In this document: positions 52,226 through 63,574 of the stretch, piece by piece
Position numbering within the stretch: the stretch's first letter is position 1
Layout of the letters: each line of letters begins with the position of its first letter
Assembly: GCA_019914945.1 (NCBI GenBank)
Contig: CM034100.1
Span: 17,867,096-17,931,095 of the forward strand
Source of the DNA: Typha latifolia
Taxonomy: Eukaryota; Streptophyta; Magnoliopsida; Poales; Typhaceae
DNA length: 64,000 nt
Direction of reading: 5' to 3'
Translations under genes and position numbers: made by a program
Notes under the pieces: model-generated
What the model saw: only the letters and a program-made list of their open reading frames with translations
Told to the model about the DNA's origin: nothing
The model's database searches: none

Positions 52226-52474
52226 ATGCTTCTTCCCCTCATCACAATTGCTTATTTCTTTACGGTTCCATTTTCACATGGCCTTACACACCAACAACAA
52301 GAGCAATCTCTTCAAGGCCCAAAGGCTACGAATCAAACGCCGTCGAGACCTGCTTCAAGTCGTTGCATTACTAAGCTGTTCTTCCAAGCTAATCATACTG
52401 CTGAGCCATCAATCGAATCGAGCCAAGCCACCAAACCATTAACCACCAAACAATTTCTCCACAATATTATTTAG
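52226..52474 (+). CDS. Possible small secreted peptide
   Basis: An 82-residue open frame. The first 20 residues (MLLPLITIAYFFTVPFSHGL) look like a signal peptide with a cleavage site near SHG-L or LTH-Q. The mature part is polar (Gln, Ser, Thr, Pro) with a single Cys and no transmembrane segment. It does not end in a motif I know from CLE, CEP, IDA, PSK or RGF peptides. A well-placed TATA box, a leader of about 30 nt and an ATG preceded by GCA support a real gene. It could still be a chance frame, because no homologue is recognised. Confidence 0.35.
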   Translation: MLLPLITIAYFFTVPFSHGLTHQQQEQSLQGPKATNQTPSRPASSRCITKLFFQANHTAEPSIESSQATKPLTTKQFLHNII

Positions 52475-53100
52475 GGTTGGAGTTGAACTCATGACCACCT
52501 TGGTCATGAGCAAGATATCTACGAACTCTAGTAGAGTTGGTTGGTGAAGACAATCAGTTGAATTTTTTTTTTTTTAGTGCACGAAGACAATCAGTTGAAG
52601 CTCAAGTCTTTTTATTTACTGCTGTGACTTGAGTGTATGTTTCTGTGCACAAGTGGTTGTATACGGAAACTACAACCCGTGAGCTGTATATTTTGAATAA
52701 AAAGGTGTGCGTTTTTTGTTTTCTTTTCTAGTTTCAAATTGCATAAAATCCTGTTCCTGGCCGTCACTTGAATATAGTGCATGGAAGCTAATCACAGGCT
52801 GCCTAGTACCCCATTGCAGAAAAGTACTGCAACCATGGCTGCATAGGATCCGCGACCCGTTAGGAGTCCAACCCAACGGTAATCTCTCCGCACCGCACTC
52901 AAATTTCCCACCAAACTCGCCTACCGTTAGCAGAAAACCTCGCACTCTCCCAATTGACGCACGCCCCCAAATCTCCTATCATAACAGCAAATGTACTCAT
53001 AAAAGCAAGCAATCATTAATCACATACTCTCTTCTTTTTTTTGTGCTAGTACTACTTTCAAAATTTCAACACAACGGGAAGAAGGTCAACGGGAGAGGAA

Positions 53101-54057
53101 ATGGAATCCAAATCACAGTTAGTGGTGGAGATTTGCTCCATCTCATCTGCCTTCTCCTCATGTACTCATCGCCGTCGCAGTCCTCGGAAGACAGTCTTTA
53201 TCGACTGGTACTTAGTTCTCAATGTAATGATGTACTACTGTTGATGATCTTGTTGTTTTTAATCCTACTACTTCAATTTATTTGTGCCTGTGGTGAAATT
53301 TATGTACAGGTTGATGAAGATGAGGGGATTGATGCCGTTCGAAAGAGATATCGTCAACTGGGTAATGCTCAATTTTAATTATACTCACGAAGATAAGTTT
53401 TGATTCATGGATTTGTGAATTAGTGCAGCACTGCAGCTTCATCCAGATAAGAACAAGCATCCCAAGGCCGATGTTGCATTCAAGCTTGTCTCAGAGGTAA
53501 TAAAGATTTGGTGTTGTTTAGATTAAAGATTATGACTTTATCCTTTTGTGGATTTGTTGTTCTGGTAGCAGGCATATGCATGTCTATCTGACAAAGCCAA
53601 TAGGAGAGCTTTCAACTCTGAGAGGTTAAAGAATTTCTGCATGCAATGCTACAAGAAATCCAAATCCCGACCTCATGCGAGCTGTACTAATGTCTACAAA
53701 CAAAAAGCTTCAAATCCAAAGGCCCAAACAAAGTCAGATAAAATGCTGTCTGTTCTGATAGATATACAGAATAGACTTAAAGAAGAATGTGGAGTTGTAG
53801 AGAATTCTTTAAGAGCCAATGCAGCACATAGGAAAGAATCGCCGCTCTTTGATCCATCCGAGCAGCTTCTATCGTCACCTGGCTATCCACATTACAGGAT
53901 GCCGGTGTTTGAGAATCCTAAGGGCCTAGGAAACTTCCACACGACTGATACTATTAACCATCGGAGAAAAGGAGTTAGATGCGAATCACCTATCTATGAG
54001 ATTGGGTCAGAAAACCAGACAAGAAGAAGAAGAAGAAGCTTTGGTTTCTGGTTCTGA
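53101..54057 (+). CDS. J-domain (DnaJ-like) protein
   Basis: Four exons: 53101-53223, 53310-53361, 53429-53496 and 53572-54057, in phase, 242 residues. The J domain occupies about residues 35-95: FIDWYLVLNVDEDEGIDAVR, KRYRQLALQLHPDKNKHP with the essential HPD tripeptide, then VAFKLVSEAYACLSDKANRR. J proteins stimulate the ATPase of Hsp70 partners. There is no Gly/Phe region or zinc finger, so it is a type III J protein. The C-terminal 150 residues are polar and basic (RRKGVRCESP, ending RRRRRSFGFWF) with no known domain. The ATG at 53101 (MESKSQLVVEICSISSAF) is chosen because it gives the VEICS...RRR lead-in I recall in plant relatives. Confidence 0.85.
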
Positions 54058-54926
54058 ATTATATGTACAGTTCGATTTTTTCTTTATTGGATTTTGTTAC
54101 TTGAAAATTTTCTTGTAAAAGTTATTCCTTTGTATACTGGTTGGTTGGTGATAAATCCTAAACCAAATCAAGTTGAACTATGCTAACCAGTGTAGTTCTT
54201 CTGCTCCAATGTGATATAGCAGAAGACAAACAATTTTCCTAATGATCATGTATAATTCTCTTAATGCAATCATATTGAAGGGCGGCTCTAGCCCCTCTTG
54301 TTTCTCCCTCTTCGAAAAAAGTTCGCTCTAATGCAAGAAAAATCTGTGCAGGAGCTGCCCTATAAAACTAATCTTTGAAGAAAACAACAGAAGCATCTCT
54401 CTCACATTCCCTTAACAAATCCTTTTATTTGCATTCATTACTGATGAGAACTAAGAAAACAATTGATAAAGCCGACAGTGAGAGACATTAGCAGACATAC
54501 TACTCTGATTACTGAAATCGCATGATGCATGTAAATAATCTTGTAAGACAATAGACTATTTTTCCCTTTGTTGTTTCATCGACAAGGTGATAGAATAATT
54601 TCGGCTACGGAATATTCTGAACGTCAACAAAAATTTATGCTAAAAGGATGAATTTCTGCTTGCAGGTACTAAGAAAATAAGTAAGCAATAATTCACACTT
54701 GATGCTTCAAATAAAAAAAAAGTGTTAGCATTTAAAGCAATCTATATTAGAAGGAAAGTAAATCTTTCAATGTGTACTTTGTGCCATGCTTATTTGAACA
54801 CCAAAGTGAACTCTTAAGACTGCATCCAATTGGCAAATTACTTAAAGGAAGAAGAGCACAAGAAAACTGGAAGTACATCAGTATATAATACACTTGCAGT
54901 AGTAATGACAACCAACATGGCCTCAA
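54058..54926. other. Convergent 3' flanks
   Basis: AT-rich, with no gene supported between the J-protein gene and the unknown gene on the other strand. Confidence 0.4.
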
Positions 54927-55988
54927 TTATTTTGAAAGATAGTACTCCAAGTTCCTGATAATTCTAGCCTCCACCATCATGCCCTCTTCTCCTCCTCCAA
55001 TATCAAGCTCTATATGATCTTTGCCATATTCTACAATCTGCTTTCCCTCAGCATCATAAAAGGAGTCGGCGAAATGCGCTCTTTGGCATCGGTTTCCCAT
55101 CAGAATCCTCTTCTTCCACAACTCCTGCTCTTCTTTACTTCTCCCTGCACCAATTTTACCCTTCAGGGCTTTCATCTTTACGTTCATCTTCTCTGCCTGG
55201 TACAACATTCTTCTCTTAAAATTCATCCATAACATCATCGAGAAAAGGTGATGCGAGTACTCGATGGAATGTACCATCCTCCCGACGAAACCGCTGAATA
55301 AATTTGGCATCCAAAACCTCTCAAGTAGTTGTAGAGAAGAGTGTGGATTTGCTCTAGTACTCAATGCCGTCATGGTTCCTCGCAAGCTTGGCGCAATCTC
55401 AATTGTTACTTCTGAACCACCAGAAGGACTAGCAATAGATTCAAAGCCATACCATGTTATCTCCTCTGCTTTGATCACATTCTCTGGTTCTGCCTTGATG
55501 ATATCTGTGCAACTGAATTCATCAATTGCATAATCTAGATCGCTTTCCTCGCAACCTTCTTTCACAATCTTGAAGTCACAACTATGAAAAGATTCAGAAA
55601 CATCCCACCTGGGCATGTCACAATCATCGTCTACGATCTCCTCTTCCTTCTCATCTAATGAGGAATAATCCTTGGGATCCTCGTCTGTGTCATTGATGCT
55701 ATCTTTGCAAGTTGAAGAAGAACCGACGTCTGCCTCCTTGCATTTCACTACACTAAAGAAAGGCCAGTCTAGCTTGACGACTACCTTCTTCTTGGTGCGT
55801 TGCTTGCTTGGGATCTTCTTCTCGTTGGAGGATTTGGGCTTGAAGGACTTGAAAGAAGGCTTGGAGAAGGAGAAGAGATGGTCGTCGGAATCTTTGCAAG
55901 TGGCCTTCTCATCCTTTTGGTTCGAGGTTGTTGAGATGGAGAGGTAGTACGAAGTGGAGAGCTTGAGAGGGAGTTGCACACCACCCAT
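54927..55988 (-). CDS. Uncharacterised plant protein with C-terminal LWKKRILMGNRC motif
   Basis: Intronless, 353 residues. It begins MGGVQLPLKLSTSYY. The N-terminal half is Lys/Ser-rich then strongly acidic (SSLDEKEEEIVDDDCDMPRW), probably disordered. After residue 230 there is a more structured region with ERFWMPNLFSGFVGRMVHSI. The C terminus has a charged helix and LWKKRILMGNRCQRAHF followed by DAEGKQIVEYGKD; this WKKRILMG-xxC core recalls a plant family of unknown function, from memory only. No signal peptide or catalytic motif is seen. The other-strand frames in this interval are shadows. Confidence 0.7.
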   Translation of the reverse strand: MGGVQLPLKLSTSYYLSISTTSNQKDEKATCKDSDDHLFSFSKPSFKSFKPKSSNEKKIPSKQRTKKKVVVKLDWPFFSVVKCKEADVGSSSTCKDSINDTDEDPKDYSSLDEKEEEIVDDDCDMPRWDVSESFHSCDFKIVKEGCEESDLDYAIDEFSCTDIIKAEPENVIKAEEITWYGFESIASPSGGSEVTIEIAPSLRGTMTALSTRANPHSSLQLLERFWMPNLFSGFVGRMVHSIEYSHHLFSMMLWMNFKRRMLYQAEKMNVKMKALKGKIGAGRSKEEQELWKKRILMGNRCQRAHFADSFYDAEGKQIVEYGKDHIELDIGGGEEGMMVEARIIRNLEYYLSK

Positions 55989-56784
55989 GTCTCGTACTTC
56001 TCTCGGTAAAGACTTTTGAGAGGATGTGAGATGTTAAGATTAAAATGGGATTATTAGGAAAGAGATAGGTGTTAAAAGAGTTTGTTAGAGTAGATAAGAT
56101 TCCGAGAGATATTTGGAGAGAAAAACTAACGAACTCATCCGGTCAAAATTCCCCACAACTCCTCTATTTATTTTTATTTTTATTTTTTATTTTTATTTTT
56201 TGACTCATCTATTTTTCTGATAGAGGGTAGCGAGCCAAACCAAGGTCTCGACTTGGTAGAGCTCATTCAAAGACCTTCGCAGTGTCCTCCAATTAGATCT
56301 CCGGCGAAAAAATAGTCACCGACTGACTCATTCAAAAGAGGACCAACACCGGCGGCAACCAGTCCCCATAACGGTTAGACTAACACAACTCAACGGGCCG
56401 GACCGGCCCAATCTAAATGGGTTAAACATAGTGGGCTCTAATTTTATAATTGGGTTTCAATTGGTGGACTTTTAACGTTTATTATTTATTGAAAAATTAA
56501 CAACCTGATATGAATTACCGCAAGATATTTTTTAAGAGTAGATTTATAAAGAGCGAAACCTGAGGCTGTGGAATGAAAATTTCCTCAGAATTTTATTATT
56601 ATATATTACACATCACTACTTTATTAGATTCTTATGACAAATGGCAGTCCAAGGAAATGGGAAATTACCTCCGACTACAAGCTAAGCATCTTATTCTCTC
56701 TCTCCTTTAATACTTGCTATTTTACATCACCTTTTGCCACCTTTAGCTTGTGAGTAAAAGTAGATTTTTAAGGTGTGATCGATC
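55989..56784. other. Intergenic region
   Basis: It holds the promoter of the preceding minus-strand gene and the 3' flank of the HIPP gene. A T-rich low-complexity run lies at 56166-56200. No gene is visible. Confidence 0.4.
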
Positions 56785-57697
56785 TCAAACTATCCTGCAT
56801 GCATTTGGGTTCTCGTCACTAAACATAGACGTGATTTGGCTTCCATCTCCATTTCCTTGGTTCCGATGGTAACCATCGTGAGAATAACTTCCACCTTCAT
56901 TGTATCGAACATCTTGGTATTCTGATACGTATGGAGATGGCCGATAGTTGTTATAGCTTTGGGTGACATAGTATGCACTCGCAGGATAGTGTTGTGGATA
57001 GTGATCCGGATAGTGGTGCCAATGCTCCTTGTATAAATTGCTGCTTGGATAGTTATGCACCATATGGATCTCTTCCACGACGTTCGGCTCGGATGATGGC
57101 TTGGCTTCCGGTGTCGGATTCACATCGGCTTCTGTCGGAGGATCTTTCGGGGGTTCTTCTGGCGGGGCAGGTGGCGCCTCACTTGGAGGTTGCTCAGGGA
57201 CCTCCGCCGGCGGTTGCTCAGGGGCGGCGGCCGCCTGCTCAGCGGGCTCAGGCTCAGTGTGTGAGCAAATGGTGGCGATCTTTTTTGTCTTCTTGATTGC
57301 CTTCACTATGTTTTCGGGATCTGCCCGACCAATCACCGTCAACTTTTGTTGTGCGAAATCTACGTATACATCATAAACCCCTAAGTGAACCATAATTATT
57401 CGCGTTAGTAGCTACACAACTCAAGGTTTTAAAAGTTTGAAACCTAGCTAGAGATTAATGTAACTAATATATGGCAATCGCCAGTTGCTTACCATCGATG
57501 TTATGAAGTGCCTTCTTGATCTTATGCACGCAGCCGTTGCAATCCATTCGGACGTGTAACTCTGTCACTCGAGCTTTCTGCATGTATATTTATATATAAG
57601 AATGTGGAAGAAGAATTAAAGTCCTCTCTCTGCTGTAATAAAGCACCATGACATATGAAGTGAAACTGTTAAAAAATTGACATACCTCTACTTCCAT
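56785..57697 (-). CDS. Heavy metal-associated isoprenylated plant protein (HIPP)
   Basis: Three exons: 57686-57697, 57493-57577 and 56785-57380, in phase, 230 residues. The short first exon encodes MEVE. The HMA domain (residues 5-70) carries the metal-binding MDCNGC motif within LHVRMDCNGCVHKIKKAL, followed by VDFAQQKLTVIGRADPENIV. A Pro/Glu/Ala-rich linker and a His/Tyr-rich stretch (HWHHYPDHYPQHYP), which might also bind metal, precede the C-terminal CRIV, a CaaX box for prenylation. HIPPs bind metals or partner proteins at membranes and are implicated in metal handling and stress responses. The X residue Val does not predict clearly between farnesyl and geranylgeranyl. Confidence 0.92.
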
Positions 57698-57760
57698 GTC
57701 TCTACTTTGGATTAATTGGAGGGTATCTCACCAGAAAATTTTGGATTGGTGGGCTTGCGG

Positions 57761-57768
57761 TTTTATAC
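57761..57768 (-). promoter_or_regulatory. TATA box of the HIPP gene
   Basis: GTATAAAA on the minus strand lies about 65 bp upstream of the ATG at 57697. Confidence 0.5.
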
Positions 57769-59938
57769 CAAGAACTTATAATTCGGAAGCTAGGAAGAGA
57801 GATCGAGGACGATGGAAGAATCGTGCAGGAGAACGTTAATTTGTACTGGGGGGAATGGAATATTGAAGGCCAAAAGGTGTGGGGTATACCTAGAGAATCA
57901 TTGTAGGGGGTAAGGGATATAGGAAAGTGAAGAAAGTGATAAGGAGGTTGTTTAACTGAAAACAACTCGTGTTCTCTCATCTTTGCTTTTTCCTTTTCCT
58001 TTAATTTTTGTGTCTTAGATCGTTATCACATCTCTAAGGGTGGGCCAAGTTTTTTTGGATTTAGCATACAACATGGAATTTAACTTTGGTATACTCACCA
58101 ATGATTGAAACGTGAGTAGAATATCCCGGCCGACCATAGAAGATTAAAGCAAACATGATGAGAACTCCTCGGTCAAAAGAGATCAGAAAAGCTTTCGGAG
58201 GAGGAGGATATCCACTCCTTGGGAATCTCTCATGCCGAAGGAAAGTATGGTTCTTGTGGAGAGGTATGAAGTATGAATTGAGGAGAGAGATGATGATATG
58301 CATGGAAGATATTTATATTTTAAGAGCTGGGATTCTAAAATGATACTTTTTGTTTGGATTGAATTCTGTACCGTTGATTGCGCTTTCCTTTTCCTCGCTA
58401 AATAAGAGTTGAAGATGGGGACCGCTTCAAAGTCCACCACGGCCTGGGGGGGGACCTATTCGTGTGCTCTTGTTTGATTTGTACACAAAAAGGTTAACTT
58501 CTTTTTAGAGCTAGCTGTTGAGTTGTCTAAGCACACCTTATTCTACGTGGTAACATTACACAAGTACAGATTTGAAGGAAAGCGAACACAACGAGAACCA
58601 TTCGTGATTCCTGAAGCCTTTGTCAAAATTTTCAACTCTCGTTTGCCCTTTGTAAATTTCACCAGGACTTCGAAGAAAGATTGATTTCTTCTTCGTTCCC
58701 ATCCAGCAACGTATGACCCGTTAGCTTTTACAGCTCAAATGAAGCATTTGCTACGGCTTCCATTGTACGCCCACCGCACGAAGAGATCGAACGAGACGCA
58801 AGTTTGTTAACCGAGGATGAAGTAATTAATCTTATATCTCTGGTGTGATTGCTTAGCTGCTTCTGATTTCCGTTACGTTAACCGCACGAAGACCAATGTC
58901 TTGAACAGTGATGTAAAGAACAACTTACAAGAGTCCACAATTTTTAGATCGCAATATAAACGTTTGTCGTGAAAATATTCACCCGCAACCAAGTTGGGAC
59001 TTGGGACAGCCTCACATGTACCGTTTCTTTTTTTCTTTTTTTCGGTACGAATAGTCTCACATGTAACATTGAACCGGGGCACGTTCGTAACCTGATGCAA
59101 GAGTGTGTTGAGCTCGTAAAAGAGTTTGTAGAAGTTAGGCTCTCTCAAGTAGAGAGAGAAGCAAATACTGTTGCTGACTGGGCAGCAGCTAAGGCAAGCG
59201 TGGCCTTTGGCTACTGCTCTTTCGAGCGGCCAAGCAACGCTCCCCAGAACTTTGTAAGCTGTCGACGCAGTTACGTATCGACAGTCCATTAATAAATAAC
59301 TGGGCACAGCTCATTGACAATCAAAAAAAAACATTGAACCGCGGTTTCTTACAGTAATACACAGTAAAATGTCGACGAAGACAACGAAAGCACTACAGGG
59401 GATAAAGTAATAAACATTTCCAGCTGATGCAGGTTTGTACAATCTGAATATTTTTTAATAGAAACATGTAAAAACAGAAACAAAATTCGCAAAAAATCGC
59501 AGACTAACATAAAACTGTCTGGTTCGATAGCTCAAAACATTTTAATCCCCAAATTATCAATGGAATCCCCTGTCCACTCGTTTGGCAAGGTAATCAAATG
59601 TGACGACTTTACGACAAACGATGCAGCAAAACTGCTGCTTTCAATGACCGGTGCCAGAAGAAAGCATTATCAGGGGGATGAGACAAACAACGAAAGCTCT
59701 GCAAACGCTCCTTAAAAAAGTCGTCAGTTGGAAAGACTGCTGATTCATTATCATTAAAGAAAGAAATCACCTGAAGTATTTTAAAGCTGGAAAACAAGAT
59801 AGTTACAACATATATAAACAGTAAGTACAATGTTCAGATTCTCAACATGATTACACAATATCAAAGATAAAACAGAATGATCAAAAGAAGGAATAAATAT
59901 GTACAACATATGTACAGTATATACAGATTCACGGCAGC
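57769..59938. other. Intergenic region with an RNase H relic
   Basis: Apart from the retroelement fragment at 59075-59290 there is no supported gene. The right end is the 3' flank of TOR. Confidence 0.4.
59075..59290 (+). mobile_element. C-terminal fragment of a LINE RNase H domain
   Basis: The plus strand encodes LMQECVELVKEFVEVRLSQV, then EREANTVADWAAAKA. This is the typical end of the RNase H domain of plant non-LTR elements, where a conserved Arg-Glu-x-Asn precedes Ala-Asp. Only the last third of the domain is present, with a short tail. No reverse transcriptase is nearby. It is a separate fragment from the one at 35.1-35.6 kb, which preserves mainly the front of the domain. Confidence 0.65.
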
Positions 59939-62900
59939 TCACCAAAATGGACACCACCTGAGGAAAAAAAAGAAGAAACAAGCACATGAAATTATGGTTA
60001 ATGATAGTGCACAAAAATTGCAAACCCAATAGTAGTGTTTAGTTAAAATTATTCATCAACATCTGATTCTGGATGAATATAGCCATCTAATTTTACCTTT
60101 CTACTATAGATTGGACAATACCATCAAATGTAATATGCTAACTATCTTTTTGGGAAAAGTATGGTCATTCAAATGGAAAGCAAAGTTTTGGAAAGAAATA
60201 GTACGAACAGCATTTTATTTTGTGAATTACAAGAGTTACTAGACATGGACATTGAAATGAAACCAGCAGCATCTGCTAGAGAAGTTCTGACATATCTCTG
60301 AATAAGAATATTGATTGAAGCGAAATACTTTGCTATAAAGCTTCTTCTTGAAAAAGACAGATGTTTGGATGGTGTCTGTCCTATTACTACGGATATGAAT
60401 CTTTCATGTAATGGCTGCAGAAATATTGGCTGAGAATATATAAAATAGAAAAGAAAGTGAGGAATCTCCTAACTAGAAAAAGAGCTATCATCACTAATCT
60501 AGTCAACGGTGAACAAAGGATTATGTATACTAAAAGTTTAACTGGTGTAACATTTATCTTGAAGTATCTTTCGTTAGCTTTCAGTGATACAAGCATGGAT
60601 TTCTTAGAGACTTTCCACCATGCTATTAAGGATCGAACTTTTGTCCAACTATATTTGTACAAATAAGTGCACGCCATAGGTTTCTGCTCTAAGCTCCCTA
60701 TTTATTTATAACTATTACTGTATTTTCACCCTCAACAATAAAACACTGAATCCTTTAGGAAAATAGGATTGAACATACAGATAAAAAAAATTTAAATACA
60801 TACCCAACATAGTTCTGGCACAAGTTCTCATGTGAAGTTGCTTGTAGTATAAGCTTCTGCACCTGAAGTTTCACTGATAAACCAGGATCAACTTCACGTG
60901 CATCTCCAGAAATTAAGTTGCTATGTTCAGCTACATGCTGAACGGAGCTGACAGCCCCAGACATTGATGACCCAGAAGAAAAGTCACGACCAGTAAGTTT
61001 ATTACTCATCCGAGCCATAACAACCACAGCACGCTCATTTAGAACCTCATTAGCATCACCAAGTTGATTGACAGCCTGTAGGCAGACAATCATATGTTGG
61101 ACTGGAGTAGGATATTCAGTATTACAAAATATGAAGGTAGGAATGATGGAAATTATAAACCACCTGTAGAAGCTCCTTCTCACGAGCCCCACGAAGAGGT
61201 TGTGGCAGATCTCTATTGGATGCAGACTCATCACTATTGACAACTGGCTGAGCATGGGCATTTACGAAGTTCGACATTTGTGGAACTTCATTAAAATTGA
61301 ACAAACGCCAATTGATCAGTGGGTCATGCACAAAGGCCTGAAAAGAAGAAAAACGTAAGGACAATTTTAGCTAAGTAACACAAACAAAATAATAATGATT
61401 GTTCTTTAGTAGTAAGTAGCAATAAGATCAGAAGTTTGAGGTATTGAAAGAAACTATGCAACATATATTAAAATAACTAACAAATTAAGAATCCTTCACA
61501 GAAAAAGATAAAAGAACTAGAAAGAGTGGAATAACTAACATCCTCTTTTTGGTTTTCAGTTGATAATTAACCCTGAAGCGATGGTACAGTAATACTTTAT
61601 TAACTTAACCTTCCCATGACGAGCACAATTTCAGTTTTTCTTTCTCATTTTTCTTTTCACAAAACATGGTCATTTGGAAACAAGCCAGCTGGTTAAACAA
61701 CCTCCTGTGTCATTTAACTCTTTTCTTTTTTAGAGGATCAACCTCATTAATGCACCTTGGTAATTTTCTGCTGTTTGTCGTTCAAGCAGATGCCTAACTG
61801 TTGCACATGAAGAATGACTAAACATCAAAAGGAGAATGCTATGACAGTCCAAGGTAGAGGTATCCTTGTCCAACTCTTAACAATTAACACTGCTTTTCTT
61901 CTTTTTCTTCATTGTGGGATTCAATTCCATTTGCATTTTTTAAAGCACGAAACATGTATGAAACAAGCACAAAAACAGTACTTGGACATTTGAAAATATC
62001 CATGTGAAAAGATGCACTTGCTTAACATGAAAGACCAGCAACAACAATAGATACATAAGGAATTAAGAACTACTTTCAAAAGCTATTGCTTCAATAAATT
62101 CCAATAGGTTTGAATATGCACCAGGATATGCTTTTAAAATTAGTCAGAAGTCGGTCTGGAAATTTGAATGGAATTATAAGATATAAATCAAATCCATATT
62201 TCACATATTCATCCATATTAATAAATTCTGCAACAAATATAAACTTGGTTTAAACTGCACCAGCATACTCGCCAAGCAACTTTCATACTGGATTCAATTT
62301 GATATTGAGTCTAGATCTTCTTATCAGAGGATGGTTCTCCAGATGATAAAAATTTTGAAAATAAGAAGAAAAGTCCAACCATCATGCTCCTTTTACCTCC
62401 ATCATGGCCATTACACTATCCTTATTTGTCCGGAGAACTTGCATCACATTTTCACAAGTTGATCTGAAGTTGCCTTCGATACCACTGACTTCCATAGCCT
62501 TCACAAGCATTCTAGTCAAACGGAATGGAACCTGTCTCATATGGTTTTTGAGTCATGAGTTTCCAGATAAATTGCAGTAGGTTGCAATATTGAACTAAAA
62601 TAAACTAAGAATTAAACAAGAAATTATTTTAAAAAAAATGAAAACATTAAGACAGTATACTTACTTTTTCAGGGAATTTTTCTCGATTCATTGAAGCCTC
62701 AAAGCAGTCTCCAAAATCAATATGCAGTATCTTTCCACTGAAAAGAAAACCACAAAGAGTTCAGCTTAAGAGCATTAATATGATATTGGTGAACTGGATT
62801 CAAAAAGGAAAATATTGCATAATACCTATAACGATGCAGCATTAGATTACTAGGATGCCGATCCCCTAATCCAAGAAGATAACCGACCTGGAAAATGTAA

Positions 62901-63574
62901 ATACTCAAGTTTAACACCCTTTCTGTAGGAGAAGAAAGGTTTTGACTGATACATTACTTAGACTGCAATCAATTAAATGCCATACCATGCTCATCACAGC
63001 TAGGCTTCTCGTGTAATTTGTCCGGCGTTCAAGCCAAATTTCAGAAGTTCGGCTCTTTAGCCATAGAACCTACCATACGTTTAAAGCATTTTCAGGTGAA
63101 AAAGGAATTATAATAAAATTATCTGTGTACGGCCAATTTCTATGTAGCAAGGATAATGATAATTTGGGATTCAGTTGTCGTATTAACACCAGGCAATTTA
63201 TACCTTTTCAAGATCGTTTCCCTCAGTATTCTGCAAAGCATGCTCAAATACTTCCACCTTCGCAATGAGGGGTAGGTGATCATAGTCAGGTGCAAAAGCC
63301 AACATAAGTCTGTGTTCCTGATTTAAGAACATCTACAAAAGAGAGGGCAACGATATAAGTAAAGGTGGCAACTGATAACTAATGAGTATAACGAGCAGAC
63401 CTTTCTGGCATCTCTATATTCACGAATCAGATGGTGCAAGGTGTCACAGTTTGGAACCCATCCGATTAACCCACTGTTTGGAGATAAAGGAATGACTGCA
63501 TAACGTTGAATGGAGAGATCTTTCTCTGCAGTTTTTCTTGAGTTCTCTAAAAGAGTGTTCACCAGACCAAAAAG
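59939..63574 (-). CDS. TOR: Target of rapamycin (TOR) kinase, 3' part; 5' end lies beyond the window
   Basis: Nine 3' exons: 63401-63574, 63204-63317, 62986-63069, 62826-62887, 62666-62738, 62397-62531, 61164-61337, 60804-61075 and 59939-59957, in phase, 368 residues in the window. They cover most of the PI3K-like kinase domain and the FATC end: [38 protein letters not shown] (catalytic loop), [11 protein letters not shown] (metal-binding DFG), [32 protein letters not shown] and [15 protein letters not shown] at the very end. TOR couples nutrients and auxin or sugar signals to translation and growth in complex with RAPTOR and LST8. The final exon is only 19 nt, encoding WCPFW and the stop after an 846-bp intron. 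The exons before the kinase N-lobe are not in the window; 63575-64000 is intron. Confidence 0.95.

Noticed and set aside
55014..55947. Several plus-strand frames of 70-90 codons
   Set aside because: They are shadows of the minus-strand 353-codon gene.
58969..59074. N-terminal part of the 107-codon frame around the RNase H relic
   Set aside because: Only the portion from about 59075 resembles RNase H; the upstream codons look like chance extension.
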